Assembly: GCF_007665395.1 (NCBI RefSeq)
Contig: NZ_VDND01000001.1
Location: 620,001-684,000, forward strand
DNA length: 64,000 nt
From: Pseudomonas oryzihabitans
GTDB lineage: Bacteria; Pseudomonadota; Gammaproteobacteria; Pseudomonadales; Pseudomonadaceae
Direction of reading: 5' to 3'
The notes beneath the pieces are model-generated. The model searched no databases, had not been told where the DNA came from, and was given only the letters and a program-made list of their open reading frames with translations. Below, one piece after another: positions 27,589 through 36,918 of this stretch. Both the position numbers and the translations under genes were made by a program. Each line of letters starts with the position of its first letter. Position 1 is the stretch's first letter.

Positions 27589-28542
27589 ATGAAGACAATC
27601 CTGGTCGTGCTGTTCGACGATGTACTGTTGTTGGATGTCGTGGGGCCCATCGAGGTGTTTTCGCTGGCCAATCGCTTCCTGGCGGAAGACCAGCACTACC
27701 GCATCAGTACCGTTAGCGAGCGGCAGGGCAGTATCACCGCCAGCAATGGCATGCGGATCCAGACGGACTGGTGCCTGGACGACGCCCCCACCAGCGGTCA
27801 CTACCTGCTCATTCCCGGTGGGCCGGGCGCCTACCAGCAGGCCCCGCCGGAACGCCTGCAGGCCTGGCTCCGGCGAACCGCTGCCGAGGTCGCGGTGCTG
27901 GGCTCCATCTGCACCGGCGCCTTCGTCCTGGCGCAGGCCGGACTGCTCGACGGCTACCGCGTCACCACCCATTGGAATTACACCGAACGGCTGGCCCAGC
28001 GGTACCCCGCCCTGTCGGTGGAAGCCGACCACATCGTGTTGCGCGACCGCGCCTTCATCAGCTCCGGCGGTATCACCGCCGGCATCGACCTGGCGTTGAC
28101 CCTGGTCGCCGAGACCCACGGTCAGCGCATCGCCACCGAGGTGGCCAAGACCATGGTGGTCAGCCTGCCGCGGCAGACCAACCAGCGCCTGTTCAGCCCG
28201 CTGATCCAGCAGCATGGAGCGGCCTCGCCCGCGGTGAGCGCTGCCTACGACGCCATGGTCGAGCGGTTGCACGAGCCCCTGACCATCGAGCGTCTGGCCT
28301 CCGCCGCCGCCATGAGCGCCCGGCACTTCGCCCGCGTTTTCGTGCGGGAAACCGGGCTGACGCCCATGGAGTACCTGAAACGGGTGCGGATCGACCATGC
28401 CCGTACCCAGCTGGAGAGCACCACCCTGCCGCTGAAGGCGATTGCCCACGGCGCAGGCTTCGGCACGGTGCGCACCATGCGCCAGGCCTTCATCGAAAAA
28501 CTCGGCGTTTCGCCGAACCAGTATCGGAAGCAGTTCACTTAA
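27589..28542 (+). CDS. GlxA-family transcriptional regulator (DJ-1/PfpI + AraC HTH)
   Basis: This 317-residue regulator has a DJ-1/PfpI-like domain at residues 1 to about 170, with the nucleophile-elbow region SICTGAFVLAQAG containing a Cys. An AraC-type double HTH follows at about 215-315 (ERLASAAAMSARHFARVF, LKAIAHGAGFGTVRTMRQAF). The ATG has only a weak ribosome binding site. Family members often control catabolic genes. Its position between two type III substrate-like genes makes a secretion role possible but unproven. Confidence 0.9.
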   Translation: MKTILVVLFDDVLLLDVVGPIEVFSLANRFLAEDQHYRISTVSERQGSITASNGMRIQTDWCLDDAPTSGHYLLIPGGPGAYQQAPPERLQAWLRRTAAEVAVLGSICTGAFVLAQAGLLDGYRVTTHWNYTERLAQRYPALSVEADHIVLRDRAFISSGGITAGIDLALTLVAETHGQRIATEVAKTMVVSLPRQTNQRLFSPLIQQHGAASPAVSAAYDAMVERLHEPLTIERLASAAAMSARHFARVFVRETGLTPMEYLKRVRIDHARTQLESTTLPLKAIAHGAGFGTVRTMRQAFIEKLGVSPNQYRKQFT

Positions 28543-28832
28543 TCGGCGATATGACCGTCTGGCGTACGTCCGTGGCCGGATCGCTACCCATTTGTAACTC
28601 ACAGGACACATCTGGTGATAGATCATAGGGTTAGCCCCTTAGCCAAAGGTCGTAGCCGTCGCTAGACGCCCTTGGCAGGGGCGATCCGTGCAGACGCGGG
28701 AACCACAGACAAGACGGCGAAGCATCGCCGCTGCAGAACAAAGGTTCTCCGAAAAAATCAGGTACGAGCCAGGGGCCTTGCCACTGCCTTTCGCTGTCGG
28801 GACCAGGGCTCAGTCAGGCAAAGGGGTGATTC

Positions 28833-30380
28833 ATGCTAGACACGATAGGTGCTTACGGCCTCCGTCATGAAGAGACCGAAGATTCAGTCGTCAATCTGTC
28901 AGCCGAGGCAACGGGATGGGCGTTCGGCCCCTTCCTGCTGCTGCCGCAGCGCCAGCAATTGCTCAAGGACAACGTGCCGATCCCCTTGGGCGGACGGGCC
29001 ATGGAACTGTTGGGCGCCATGGTCGCCCAGGCCGGGGTCCTGCTGTCGAAACAGGAGCTCCTGACCCGCGCCTGGCCGAACGCCTTCGTCGAGGAGTGCA
29101 ACCTGCGCGCCCAGATGGTCGCCATCCGCCGCCTGCTGGCGGAGCATGATCCCGGCACGGATTACATCGTCACCGTACCGGGTCGCGGCTATCGCTTCGT
29201 GATACCCGTCGCGGCCTGCACCCTCGAGTCCGACGCGCGCGAGGTCATGCCGGCGCTGGGCGGCGGCACCGAGCTGTTCGGCATCGACAGCCTGCTCGCC
29301 CGGCTGCTCGGCACCCTGGCCAGGCAACGCCTGCTGACGCTGAGCGGACCGGCCGGCGCGGGCAAGACGGTGGTGGCCCAGGCGCTGGGACGCGCGCTGA
29401 GCGATTCGCTCGGCGGCCGTGTCTACCTGGTCGACGTCAGCGAGACCGCGGACGCCGAGGTGCCCGCCCGCCTCGCCCTGCGCGCCCCGGGCACCACGCC
29501 CGGCGCCACCCTGCAGGAGCTGCTGGCCCGGACCCAGGAGGATTTCCTGCTGATCCTGGATGGTTGCGACCAGGTGCTGGGCAGCCTGGCGTTGTTCGTC
29601 GAGCGCTTGCTGGAACAGTGCCCGCTGGCGAAGGTCGTGGTGACCTCGCGTGAACCCCTCGGCGCCCTGGGCGAGGTCATCGAGCGGATTCCGCCCCTGG
29701 GGTTTCCCGAGCAGGCCACGCCGGAGCGGCTGTGCTGGGCCGACTACCCGGCCCTGGCGCTGTTCGAGCGACGGGTGCGCGCCGTCGATGCCAGCTTTCA
29801 GCTGGACGAGCGCAACCTGGCGCTGGTACGCGACCTCTGTGCGCGTCTGCATGGCAACCCGCTGGCGCTGGAACTGGCCGCGGCCCGGGTACCCAGCTTC
29901 GGCCTGGAGCGGCTGCTCACCCTGCTGGACACGGATTTCCGCCTCGACATGCGCGGACGGCGGACCGCCATCGGCCGCCATCGCTCCCTGCAGGCGGCGC
30001 TGGACTGGACCTACGATCGCCTGGGCGACCAGGAGCGGGCGATCCTGAACCAGCTGGCCCTGCATGGCCGTCCCCTGCCGCTGGAGGCCTTGACCACTAG
30101 CCTGCCCCAGGTCGATAGCCTCGGCGGCGACCTGCTGCTGTGCATCGAGAGCCTGATCGAAAAATCCTGGCTGATCACCGACAACGTCGATGGCAGCCAT
30201 CGCTATCGGCTGGATAGCACCGTCCGCGCCTTCGTCCTGCGCCAGGTCCGGCAACGGCTGGATGAGCCCCTGGGCGTGGTGGCGCCGGTCACCGGTATCG
30301 CGCTGCGCTCACGCATCCTGACCGGCTATGCCAATACCGGCCCTACTTCCTACCGGGTCGAGGCCTGGCCGCTGTCCTGA
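28833..30380 (+). CDS. winged-helix (OmpR/ToxR-type) regulator fused to P-loop ATPase
   Basis: This 515-residue protein has a Trans_reg_C winged helix at about 30-127 (LLSKQELLTRAWP, NLRAQMVAIRRLL, YIVTVPGRGYRFV). It is followed by an NB-ARC/AfsR-like ATPase with Walker A GPAGAGKT (about 172-179), Walker B LLILDGCDQV (about 239-245) and a sensor-like VVTSREPLG. LHGNPLALELAAA resembles the conserved GLPLAL motif of STAND ATPases. A helical C-terminus follows, but no tetratricopeptide array. AGGGG precedes the ATG. Such proteins act as ligand- or nucleotide-gated activators. Its place directly beside the type III cluster makes it the best local candidate for controlling it. Confidence 0.85.
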   Translation: MLDTIGAYGLRHEETEDSVVNLSAEATGWAFGPFLLLPQRQQLLKDNVPIPLGGRAMELLGAMVAQAGVLLSKQELLTRAWPNAFVEECNLRAQMVAIRRLLAEHDPGTDYIVTVPGRGYRFVIPVAACTLESDAREVMPALGGGTELFGIDSLLARLLGTLARQRLLTLSGPAGAGKTVVAQALGRALSDSLGGRVYLVDVSETADAEVPARLALRAPGTTPGATLQELLARTQEDFLLILDGCDQVLGSLALFVERLLEQCPLAKVVVTSREPLGALGEVIERIPPLGFPEQATPERLCWADYPALALFERRVRAVDASFQLDERNLALVRDLCARLHGNPLALELAAARVPSFGLERLLTLLDTDFRLDMRGRRTAIGRHRSLQAALDWTYDRLGDQERAILNQLALHGRPLPLEALTTSLPQVDSLGGDLLLCIESLIEKSWLITDNVDGSHRYRLDSTVRAFVLRQVRQRLDEPLGVVAPVTGIALRSRILTGYANTGPTSYRVEAWPLS

Positions 30381-30398
30381 GCAGCCCGACCCTGCGCC

Positions 30399-30421
30399 CC
30401 GGGCCCGCCGCGCGGGCCCGG
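30399..30421. terminator. hairpin between convergent genes
   Basis: CCGGGCCCGC and GCGGGCCCGG form a perfect 10-bp all-GC stem with a 3-base loop, placed between the convergent regulator and paralog B stop codons. There is no T-tract, so it may act as a bidirectional or rho-assisted terminator. Confidence 0.6.
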
Positions 30422-30435
30422 TAGCGCGCGGCGTC

Positions 30436-33400
30436 CTAGACCAGCCGCGCACCGGCGCCGCCACCCCCGCGGGTCGGACGCTCCGGCTGCTTATCCTGCT
30501 CCTCCTCGGCCTTGGCCTTGGCCGCCGCTTCTTCGGGCGAGACGTAGTCCTTGTGCAGCGTGCCATCCAGGCGATTGCTGGAGCTGCCGCCCTGCTGCGG
30601 CGTGTCCTTGAAATGCTCGAATTCACTGGACTGGTAGCGGAACAGACTGTCGTCGTCCGGCGTATCGCGGCCACCGTAGTGGTGGATCTCGTAGCGGGCG
30701 TACTCCAGCTTCTCCGCCCAATCCGCCTGCATCAGACCGTCCTTGGCCAGCTCCTTGTACCAGTCGCCCTCGCCGTCGGTGGCCTTCTGCTTCTTGTTGT
30801 GGTTGATGAAGATGCCGGCGATGGCGGCGATGCCGCCGAGGATCAGCGCCCCCAGGAACAGCGGGCCGGTGAGCGCCGATGCCGCGCCGACGCTGCCGAA
30901 CAGCCCGGCGATGCCGATGCCGCCGGCAGCCATGCCCATGGTGCCGCTGACCACCTGCAAGGAACCCATGGCGATGCCGGCCTTGTCGTTGCTCGCCACG
31001 CTGGACTTGAGCGAGAAGGCGCCCAGGACGATGTCCGCCACGCCGCCGACACCGTCGCTCAGCGCGCCCAGGGTCTTCAGCGCGGAACCGGCGATCCGGG
31101 TCCCGGTGGAACTCTTCACCGGTGCAATCTTCGAGCTGTTGGCGAGGTCGTCCATCAGCCCCTGGATGCCCTTGGCATCGTTGCCGCCGGCCGCACCACT
31201 GCCACTGCCGGTAGCCGGCACGGCGGGGGCCGCTGGCGGGGTCGCCTCGCTGAGCACCCGATCGGCGATCGCATTGCCGTCCCGACGCAGTTCGTCCGCC
31301 ACCCCGGTGGTCACCTCAGGCAGCTCCGGGACATAGAGGGGTACCGAGGAAATCTGCGGCGGCTTGTCCCAGGTCGGAATCCAGGACGCGCCGAGGTTTT
31401 CCTTGAGCGTCTTGCTGACCCCCAGCGCATCGGCCACGCCATTCTTGCCCAGTACCGACAGCCCCTGGTCGAACAGCTTGGCGAACTGCGGCCCCATGCT
31501 GAGGAAGTTGATGAAGTCACGGGCCACCCCGAGACGCGCCAGCGGATCGCTGGCCAGCGCCTCACCGCCCTTGGTCAGGGTATAGATACCCGACACCAGG
31601 CTCAGGGCGCCGGAGAAGGAACCGAGGATGCCGGCGTTGTTGAGGGTCCCGAGGAAACCGGCGATCTTGCCGCGATCTTCCAGGGGGACATAGGGCTTCT
31701 GTACCGCCTTGCTGATGTCGTCGGCGGTAACCATCTCGCCGTTCTTGAACTTGGTCTGCAGTTCCTCGATGGCCTTGGTCACCTCGGTGAGCTTGGCGTC
31801 GCCGGCGAATTCCTTGATGAAGCCGTCGATGGAGTTGTAGGTCTGCCGGCTGATGCCGGCCGAGGAACTGAGGATGCTCTTGATCAGGGTGAAGAGATCG
31901 CCGGCGGCCTTGTTCTTCACCGACTGCTCGATCTTGCTGGGATCGTCCACCAGCTCGTTGAGATCGCTGGTCAGGGCGTTGACCTGCAGCCGCTGGGCCG
32001 CCTTCTTGCCCTCCTCCGGGTCGAGCACGTTGAGCGCCGCCAGCATCCGGTTGACGTCCTGGCTGGCTTCGTTCTGCCGTCCCTGCCCCTTGAGGTCGTC
32101 GAGGTAGTGGGTGTAGGCGTCGCTGTTGAGGGTATCGATCAGGTTCTGCTTGATCTTGTCCTTGTCGGGGATCCGTTCGAGGGCGCCATTGAGTTTGTCG
32201 GCGTAATCCTTCTGGATGGTCGGGTCGTCGAACAGCGCCGTGAGGCGCTCCTGCAGCTTGGGTCCGTCGATGAAATCATGCATGTCCGCCGAGGTGAGCT
32301 GGGTCTGCTTGTCGTCGGACTCGCGCCAGGTGGTGTTGAAGGGGCGCGTCGCCTCCTCGTAGCCGGTGACCCCACGGCCGTTCTGGTACGCCGCCTGGGC
32401 CTCCAGCGCGCGGACCAGTTGGGCGCGCGGATCGTCCTTGCCGATGCTGCCGTCCTCCACGCCCTTCTTGTAGCCATCGATCAGGTCCTTGGTGGCCAGC
32501 TCCTGGACATTGAGCTCAGGGGCGTTGTCGCCGTCGCCATGCTGGCCGGTCCCCATGGCGAGGATGTCCAGCTCGCTCTCCGGCTTGAGCTCGTACTTGG
32601 CCCGGGTATCGTCCACCGGCTTGGCGCTCATGGCGTCCCAGCGATCCAGGACTTCCTGGTAGAGCTGGGGACTCAGATCCCGCGAGACGATCACCTTGCC
32701 CTGGTCGGGCGTTTCATAGCGGATGAGGCCGTCGGTGAGTTCGTCCGGCGGGCCGATCGTCCAGGAATCGCCCTTCATGAAGTCGTTGGGGCCGGCCAGT
32801 TTGTAGCCGTCCTGCTCGCTCTCGTGGATCTTGTCCCAACTCAGCTTGTCCGCCTTGACCCGCGCGAAGAGTTCAGGGGTCAGGTCACGGGAGACCACCA
32901 CGTTCTGGCCATCGTGGGTCTGGTAGCTGAGGACGTTGCCCTCCTCCCCCACCTGCCAATGAAATTCCTTATAGTCGTTGAGCTTGGGCGCGGTGGCATC
33001 CTGGCTGGCCAGGGTGGCACCGCCATCGAGGGCGCCCTGGATGGCGCTGGAACGCCCAGGGTCCGCCTCGATGGTCCGCATGCCCTCGAGGTAGGCGTAG
33101 AGCGCGGGATTGGTATGGGGGTCCACCACCACCTTATCGTCGCCATGCCGGTAGCTGAGGGTGCCACCCTTGCCCGGGGCCTCGATGTTGGTACCGACGT
33201 AGGGCGGCGGCACGTCGTCCGCCGCGGCGGCGCGATAGCCTTCCGCCTGGCGCTGGTTGACCTCGGCGAGTGCCTGGTAGGCCTTCTTCGCCGCGGCGTA
33301 GGCCTCCGGGTTCTCGCGCTCGGCGATCACCACCTTGTGCCCGTCCTGGGTTTCGTAGCGGATCACCCCGGGGCCGGTTTCGTCCGGCGGCCCGATGTTC

Positions 33401-33987
33401 AGGTAGTTGTCCGCGGCTTCCGGGGCCCGCTCGCTCCCCGCGCGCTCATAGCCCTGGGCCACGCTGCCGTCGAGCGCGGCGAGGGTCTCGAGATCGGCCT
33501 TGACCTGCTTGGCGAGTTCGGGGCTGCGCGCGACGTCCACCAACACCTTGCCCTCGGGGGTGCTGTAGGCCAGCAGGCGATCGCTCAGGCGCTCGGGGAC
33601 CCCGGCATAGCCGGCCAGCGCAGCCGGTGCCTGCCCATCGGCATCGGCCAGGCTATAGCCCTCCGCCAGCCGCGCCTGCACGGTGGGCAGCGCCTTGGCA
33701 TCGGCCAGTACCTGCTCGTAGAGGTCGGGATTGGTGGAACGGGCCACCAGCACCCGCTCGCCGTCGGCGGTGACATAGACGACCGTATCGGCGCCCTGAG
33801 CCCCGGGCTTGCCGATGCTCGCGTAGTCGCTCAGCGCCGGCGCCTTGTCACCCGGTCCGGCCGCCCGTGGCGGGGTGGTGCCGCTGTTCTTCAGGGCACG
33901 CAGGAACACCCCCTGCTTGGCACTGGGGGCGTCGGCGGTCGGCGCGGCGGGACGATCGGTCTTGCTGGAGACGGGTGAGGTCGACAT
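30436..33987 (-). CDS. HrpK/NolX-like type III translocator or effector, paralog B (6 repeats)
   Basis: This is a 1183-residue protein with a Ser/Thr/Pro-rich N-terminus lacking a signal peptide. Six ~70-residue repeats span about 49-458 (starts near 49, 120, 188, 260, 333, 405). The clearest units read NIGPPDETGPGVIRYET and TIGPPDELTDGLIRYET, each followed by a KVVVSRDLSPELY-like strand-helix. The HrpK-like core (GILGSFSGALSLVSGIYTL) and a hydrophobic Gly/Ala-rich region (about 1010-1085) come next, and the tail is charged. It shares architecture with paralog A but has one more repeat. It sits just downstream of sctU on the same strand behind its own promoter-like region. Confidence 0.75.
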   Translation of the reverse strand: MSTSPVSSKTDRPAAPTADAPSAKQGVFLRALKNSGTTPPRAAGPGDKAPALSDYASIGKPGAQGADTVVYVTADGERVLVARSTNPDLYEQVLADAKALPTVQARLAEGYSLADADGQAPAALAGYAGVPERLSDRLLAYSTPEGKVLVDVARSPELAKQVKADLETLAALDGSVAQGYERAGSERAPEAADNYLNIGPPDETGPGVIRYETQDGHKVVIAERENPEAYAAAKKAYQALAEVNQRQAEGYRAAAADDVPPPYVGTNIEAPGKGGTLSYRHGDDKVVVDPHTNPALYAYLEGMRTIEADPGRSSAIQGALDGGATLASQDATAPKLNDYKEFHWQVGEEGNVLSYQTHDGQNVVVSRDLTPELFARVKADKLSWDKIHESEQDGYKLAGPNDFMKGDSWTIGPPDELTDGLIRYETPDQGKVIVSRDLSPQLYQEVLDRWDAMSAKPVDDTRAKYELKPESELDILAMGTGQHGDGDNAPELNVQELATKDLIDGYKKGVEDGSIGKDDPRAQLVRALEAQAAYQNGRGVTGYEEATRPFNTTWRESDDKQTQLTSADMHDFIDGPKLQERLTALFDDPTIQKDYADKLNGALERIPDKDKIKQNLIDTLNSDAYTHYLDDLKGQGRQNEASQDVNRMLAALNVLDPEEGKKAAQRLQVNALTSDLNELVDDPSKIEQSVKNKAAGDLFTLIKSILSSSAGISRQTYNSIDGFIKEFAGDAKLTEVTKAIEELQTKFKNGEMVTADDISKAVQKPYVPLEDRGKIAGFLGTLNNAGILGSFSGALSLVSGIYTLTKGGEALASDPLARLGVARDFINFLSMGPQFAKLFDQGLSVLGKNGVADALGVSKTLKENLGASWIPTWDKPPQISSVPLYVPELPEVTTGVADELRRDGNAIADRVLSEATPPAAPAVPATGSGSGAAGGNDAKGIQGLMDDLANSSKIAPVKSSTGTRIAGSALKTLGALSDGVGGVADIVLGAFSLKSSVASNDKAGIAMGSLQVVSGTMGMAAGGIGIAGLFGSVGAASALTGPLFLGALILGGIAAIAGIFINHNKKQKATDGEGDWYKELAKDGLMQADWAEKLEYARYEIHHYGGRDTPDDDSLFRYQSSEFEHFKDTPQQGGSSSNRLDGTLHKDYVSPEEAAAKAKAEEEQDKQPERPTRGGGGAGARLV

Positions 33988-34036
33988 TTCGGGAATCCTT
34001 CAAGGCGACGGTGGGGACGAGGTGGCCTCCTCCAGT

Positions 34037-34103
34037 CTAGGAAGCGGCCGTGGCGCTCAGGGTTAAATGGCTGCGAAATGTTGTGAAATCACCGAGTTGT
34101 GAC
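34037..34103 (-). promoter_or_regulatory. candidate type III promoter/activator region (paralog B)
   Basis: Read on the plus strand, CTAGG (34037-34041), 20 bases, GTTAAA (34062-34067), 12 bases and GTTGTGAA (34080-34087), with a second GTTGTGAC at 34096-34103. The same CTAGG-N20-GTTAAA core with GTTGTGAA recurs upstream of the 53-aa gene at 49296. On the minus strand CCTAG overlaps a possible -10 (TAGACT). Confidence 0.5.
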
Positions 34104-34119
34104 GGGATTCGTGGCGCTG

Positions 34120-35169
34120 CTAGATCAAGCCTGCCTGGACCAGCAGGTCGGCCACTTCCTGGAAGGTCGCCTCGGGAATGGGCTCGCCCGCCACGCTGCG
34201 GCGGGTGATGCGCGCCGCCAGGTCGCCCACCGCGACGATCGGCAGCGCCGCCGCCCGCGCCTGCTGGCGCAGTGCCTGGGCACCCTCGCCCTGGGCGGAA
34301 CAGACCACCACCGGCACCGGTGTCTCGCCCCGGCGATAGCGCAGGCCCACCACCTCACCACCGGCGCCTTCCAGTACCAGGGTGGCCGCCGCCAGCCCGG
34401 TACGGCGACTGGTGAGGGTCTGGGTCTCGCGCCGCAGGCGCTGGCGCTCCTGGCGGATCGCCGGATCGCCTTCGAGATCCTTGCGCTCGCGCTTCTGTTC
34501 GCTGCGCGTCATGCGCTGGTCACGGCGGAACAGCCAGCGTTGCAGCAGGATGTCCGCCAAGCCCAACGCCAGGTAGACGACGATCAGGATGACGGCCAGC
34601 GGCTTGAGGACGGCGATGAAGGTGGCGTCGACGCAGCCGAGGCCGCACCGCGACGACTCCAGCAGCGCCTGCAGGCCCAGCCGGCCGACGACATAGAAGG
34701 CCAGCGACAGCACCCCGACCTTGACCAGGCCCTTGAGGAACTCCACGAGGTTGCGCAGGGCGAACAGCCGCTTGAGGCCCTCGACCGGATTGATGCGGGA
34801 AAACTGCGGCCTGAGCGGCTCCAGGGAGAACACCGGTCCACGGGTGATGAGCCAGTTGGTGAGGATCACCGTGACCACTACCAGGGCGAACAGCGGCAGG
34901 CAGCCCTGGAGGATCAGGCCCTGGGCATCACCCAGCAGGCGCGGCGCCACCTCGGCGAAGGGCTGCACATAGAGGTCGGCGACCTGCTCGAAGAAGGCCC
35001 GTAGCCGACCGACGAAGCGCGGGACCAGCACCAGCAGCGCGAGGCTGGCGCTGAGCAGCACCACGGCGGAGACCATGTCCTGGCTACGCGCGGTCTGGCC
35101 CTTGCGGCGCCCTTCGCGCAGCTTGCGGTCCGAGGCGGGCTGGGACTTCTCTTCAGAGGTATCGGCCAC
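34120..35169 (-). CDS. sctU: type III secretion export apparatus protein SctU, atypical (no NPTH)
   Basis: This 349-residue FlhB/YscU-family protein has a charged N-terminus (REGRRKGQTARSQDM), four membrane helices and a cytosolic C-terminal domain. The family autocleaves at Asn-Pro in an NPTH motif. Here the aligned residues 268-271 are GAGG, within TLVLEGAGGEVVGLRYRRGE; the flanking LRYRRGETPVP is conserved, so this is replacement, not misalignment. Start is GTG with GGAGG upstream, and the following SctT-type context is normal. It should gate export substrates; loss of the motif predicts an uncleaved protein. It is the last gene of the C1-to-U operon. Confidence 0.93.
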   Translation of the reverse strand: MADTSEEKSQPASDRKLREGRRKGQTARSQDMVSAVVLLSASLALLVLVPRFVGRLRAFFEQVADLYVQPFAEVAPRLLGDAQGLILQGCLPLFALVVVTVILTNWLITRGPVFSLEPLRPQFSRINPVEGLKRLFALRNLVEFLKGLVKVGVLSLAFYVVGRLGLQALLESSRCGLGCVDATFIAVLKPLAVILIVVYLALGLADILLQRWLFRRDQRMTRSEQKRERKDLEGDPAIRQERQRLRRETQTLTSRRTGLAAATLVLEGAGGEVVGLRYRRGETPVPVVVCSAQGEGAQALRQQARAAALPIVAVGDLAARITRRSVAGEPIPEATFQEVADLLVQAGLI

Positions 35170-35172
35170 CCC

Positions 35173-35988
35173 TCAGCCCTCCGCGCCGGCGAGGGTCTTG
35201 AGCAACTCCACGGTGCCGCGGAATTCCGCCAGCTGGTCGAGCATGAGCGGGACCAGGTAGACGCAGTACAGCACCATGATGACCGCGAAGATCAGGTTCT
35301 TGACCGCCAGCGACAGGTCGAAGATGTGCATGTTGGGCGCCATGCGGGCGAGAAAGGCCAGCATCAGGTCGGCGATCAGCAGGGCGATCACCAGCGGCGC
35401 CACCATCAGCAATCCGCTCCGCATGACCTGGTCGAGCACCGCGAGCAAGCCTTCCAGGGCCGGCGCCACCACCACCGGGGTGAAGGCGGTGGCCGGCCAG
35501 AAGCGGTAGCTGTCGTAGTAGCCGCCGACCATGAGCATGAAGCCGCCGGACAGGAAGAACAGGGTGATCAGGGCGACCGACAGCAACGTCGAGGAGATCC
35601 CGGTCTCACCGGACTGCGCCGGGTCCACCAGCTGCGCCATGGTCGAACCCCGCTGCAGGTCGACCAGCTCGCCGGCCACCTCCGCCGCCCAGAACGGAAT
35701 GCCGAACAGCAGGCCGACGGTGACGCCGATCAGCAGCTCCTTCACCAGCAGGCCCATGATCAGCCAGCCCGAGTAGTCGGCCAGCGCGGCGAGGCCCTGC
35801 TGCACCGGCAGCATCATGGGGACCGCGATCACCACGGCGACGCTGGTACGCAACAGCCCGGTCAGGCCGAGCCGGTTGAAGGCCGGCGTCACCAGCACCA
35901 GGCCAGTGGCGCGACTCGCGGCCAGCGCCACGCCCTGCAGCAGCGGGACGACCTGCTCCAGCACATCGGGCGCCAGGGCGAAATCCAT
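35173..35988 (-). CDS. sctT: type III secretion export apparatus protein SctT
   Basis: This is a 271-residue FliR/YscT/HrcT-family inner-membrane protein with about six hydrophobic helices. The conserved stretch FWAAEVAGELVDLQRGSTMAQLVDP matches the family core. It forms the export gate with SctR and SctS. Its start abuts the sctS stop exactly, and it precedes sctU by three bases. Confidence 0.96.
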   Translation of the reverse strand: MDFALAPDVLEQVVPLLQGVALAASRATGLVLVTPAFNRLGLTGLLRTSVAVVIAVPMMLPVQQGLAALADYSGWLIMGLLVKELLIGVTVGLLFGIPFWAAEVAGELVDLQRGSTMAQLVDPAQSGETGISSTLLSVALITLFFLSGGFMLMVGGYYDSYRFWPATAFTPVVVAPALEGLLAVLDQVMRSGLLMVAPLVIALLIADLMLAFLARMAPNMHIFDLSLAVKNLIFAVIMVLYCVYLVPLMLDQLAEFRGTVELLKTLAGAEG

Positions 35989-36258
35989 CTAGCGCGTCCA
36001 GGCCGGGAAGTTGTTCAGCACCTCGTCCGCCAGGCCCATGACCTGCCCCGCTAGCAGCGGACCGAGGAAGATGACCACCAGCAGCACGGCCACCAGCTTG
36101 ACGCCTTGCGGCAGGGTCTGGTCCTGCACCTGGGTCAGCGCCTGCAGCAGCCCCACCCCGAGGCCGATGACGATGGCCACCAGCAGCGCCGGTGCCGACA
36201 ACAGCAGGACCGTGAGCAAGGCGTGCTGCATGAGGCCCTGGAACAGCGCCTGGTTCAT
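35989..36258 (-). CDS. sctS: type III secretion export apparatus protein SctS
   Basis: This 89-residue FliQ/YscS-family protein has two membrane helices (about 13-38 and 50-72) separated by a short polar loop (ALTQVQDQTLPQGVK), as in the family. It is a component of the R5S4T1 export gate. It starts three bases after the sctR stop. Confidence 0.96.
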   Translation of the reverse strand: MNQALFQGLMQHALLTVLLLSAPALLVAIVIGLGVGLLQALTQVQDQTLPQGVKLVAVLLVVIFLGPLLAGQVMGLADEVLNNFPAWTR

Positions 36259-36261
36259 GGA

Positions 36262-36918
36262 TCAGCTCCCATAGCTGAGGATGAGGCCGTGCATCAGTCG
36301 CGACCAGCCACTCAGGGCCACGAACAGGAAGATCTTCAGCGGGATGGATATCAGCGTCGGCGACACCATCATCATCCCCATGGCCATCAGCACGTTGGCC
36401 ACCAGCAGATCGATGACCAGGAAGGGCAGGTAGAGCAGAAAGCCGATCTCGAAGGCGCGGGTCAGCTCGGAGCTGACGAAGGCCGGCACCAGGATCACCA
36501 GGTCGTCTTCCTTGAGATCCTGGCGGGCGGCCGCAGGCCAGACCGCTTCGGTGGCCTGCAGGAAGAATTGCCGCTCGCCCGGATTGGCGAAGCGACCCAG
36601 GTGCTCCTGCAGGGGGGTGCGCAGGGTGGCTCCCAGCTCCTTGAGCTGCTCCACCCGTTCCAGCTCCAGCGGGCGGTCGGCCACCGCGCCATAGAGTTGC
36701 GTCATCAGCGGGGTGGTGACATAGACCGAGAGGATCAGCGCCAGGCCGTAGAGCACCAGGTTGGGGGGCGTCTGCTGAACGCCGAGGGCGTTACGGATCA
36801 GGAACAGCACCACGGAGATCTTGAGGAAGCCGGTCAGGGTCACCACCGCCAGGGGTATCAACCCGATGGTGGCGACGACCAGGATGATCTCGACCAGATT
36901 GGGCTGGTAGCCGGTCAT
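36262..36918 (-). CDS. sctR: type III secretion export apparatus protein SctR
   Basis: This is a 218-residue FliP/YscR-family protein with helices around residues 8-35, 50-75, 155-180 and 188-212. Family signatures are LKISVVLFLIRNALGVQQTPPN and FEIGFLLYLPFLVIDLLVANVLMAMGM, each written here as its recognised block. The ATG at 36918 overlaps the sctQ stop as ATGA, which fixes the start; a longer in-frame extension belongs to sctQ coding sequence. It is the core of the export gate. Confidence 0.96.
   Translation of the reverse strand: MTGYQPNLVEIILVVATIGLIPLAVVTLTGFLKISVVLFLIRNALGVQQTPPNLVLYGLALILSVYVTTPLMTQLYGAVADRPLELERVEQLKELGATLRTPLQEHLGRFANPGERQFFLQATEAVWPAAARQDLKEDDLVILVPAFVSSELTRAFEIGFLLYLPFLVIDLLVANVLMAMGMMMVSPTLISIPLKIFLFVALSGWSRLMHGLILSYGS

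Noticed and set aside
30328..33978. A plus-strand open frame of over 1200 codons opposite paralog B
   Set aside because: Same artefact as above; it also begins inside the preceding regulator gene. The minus-strand frame carries the recognisable protein.
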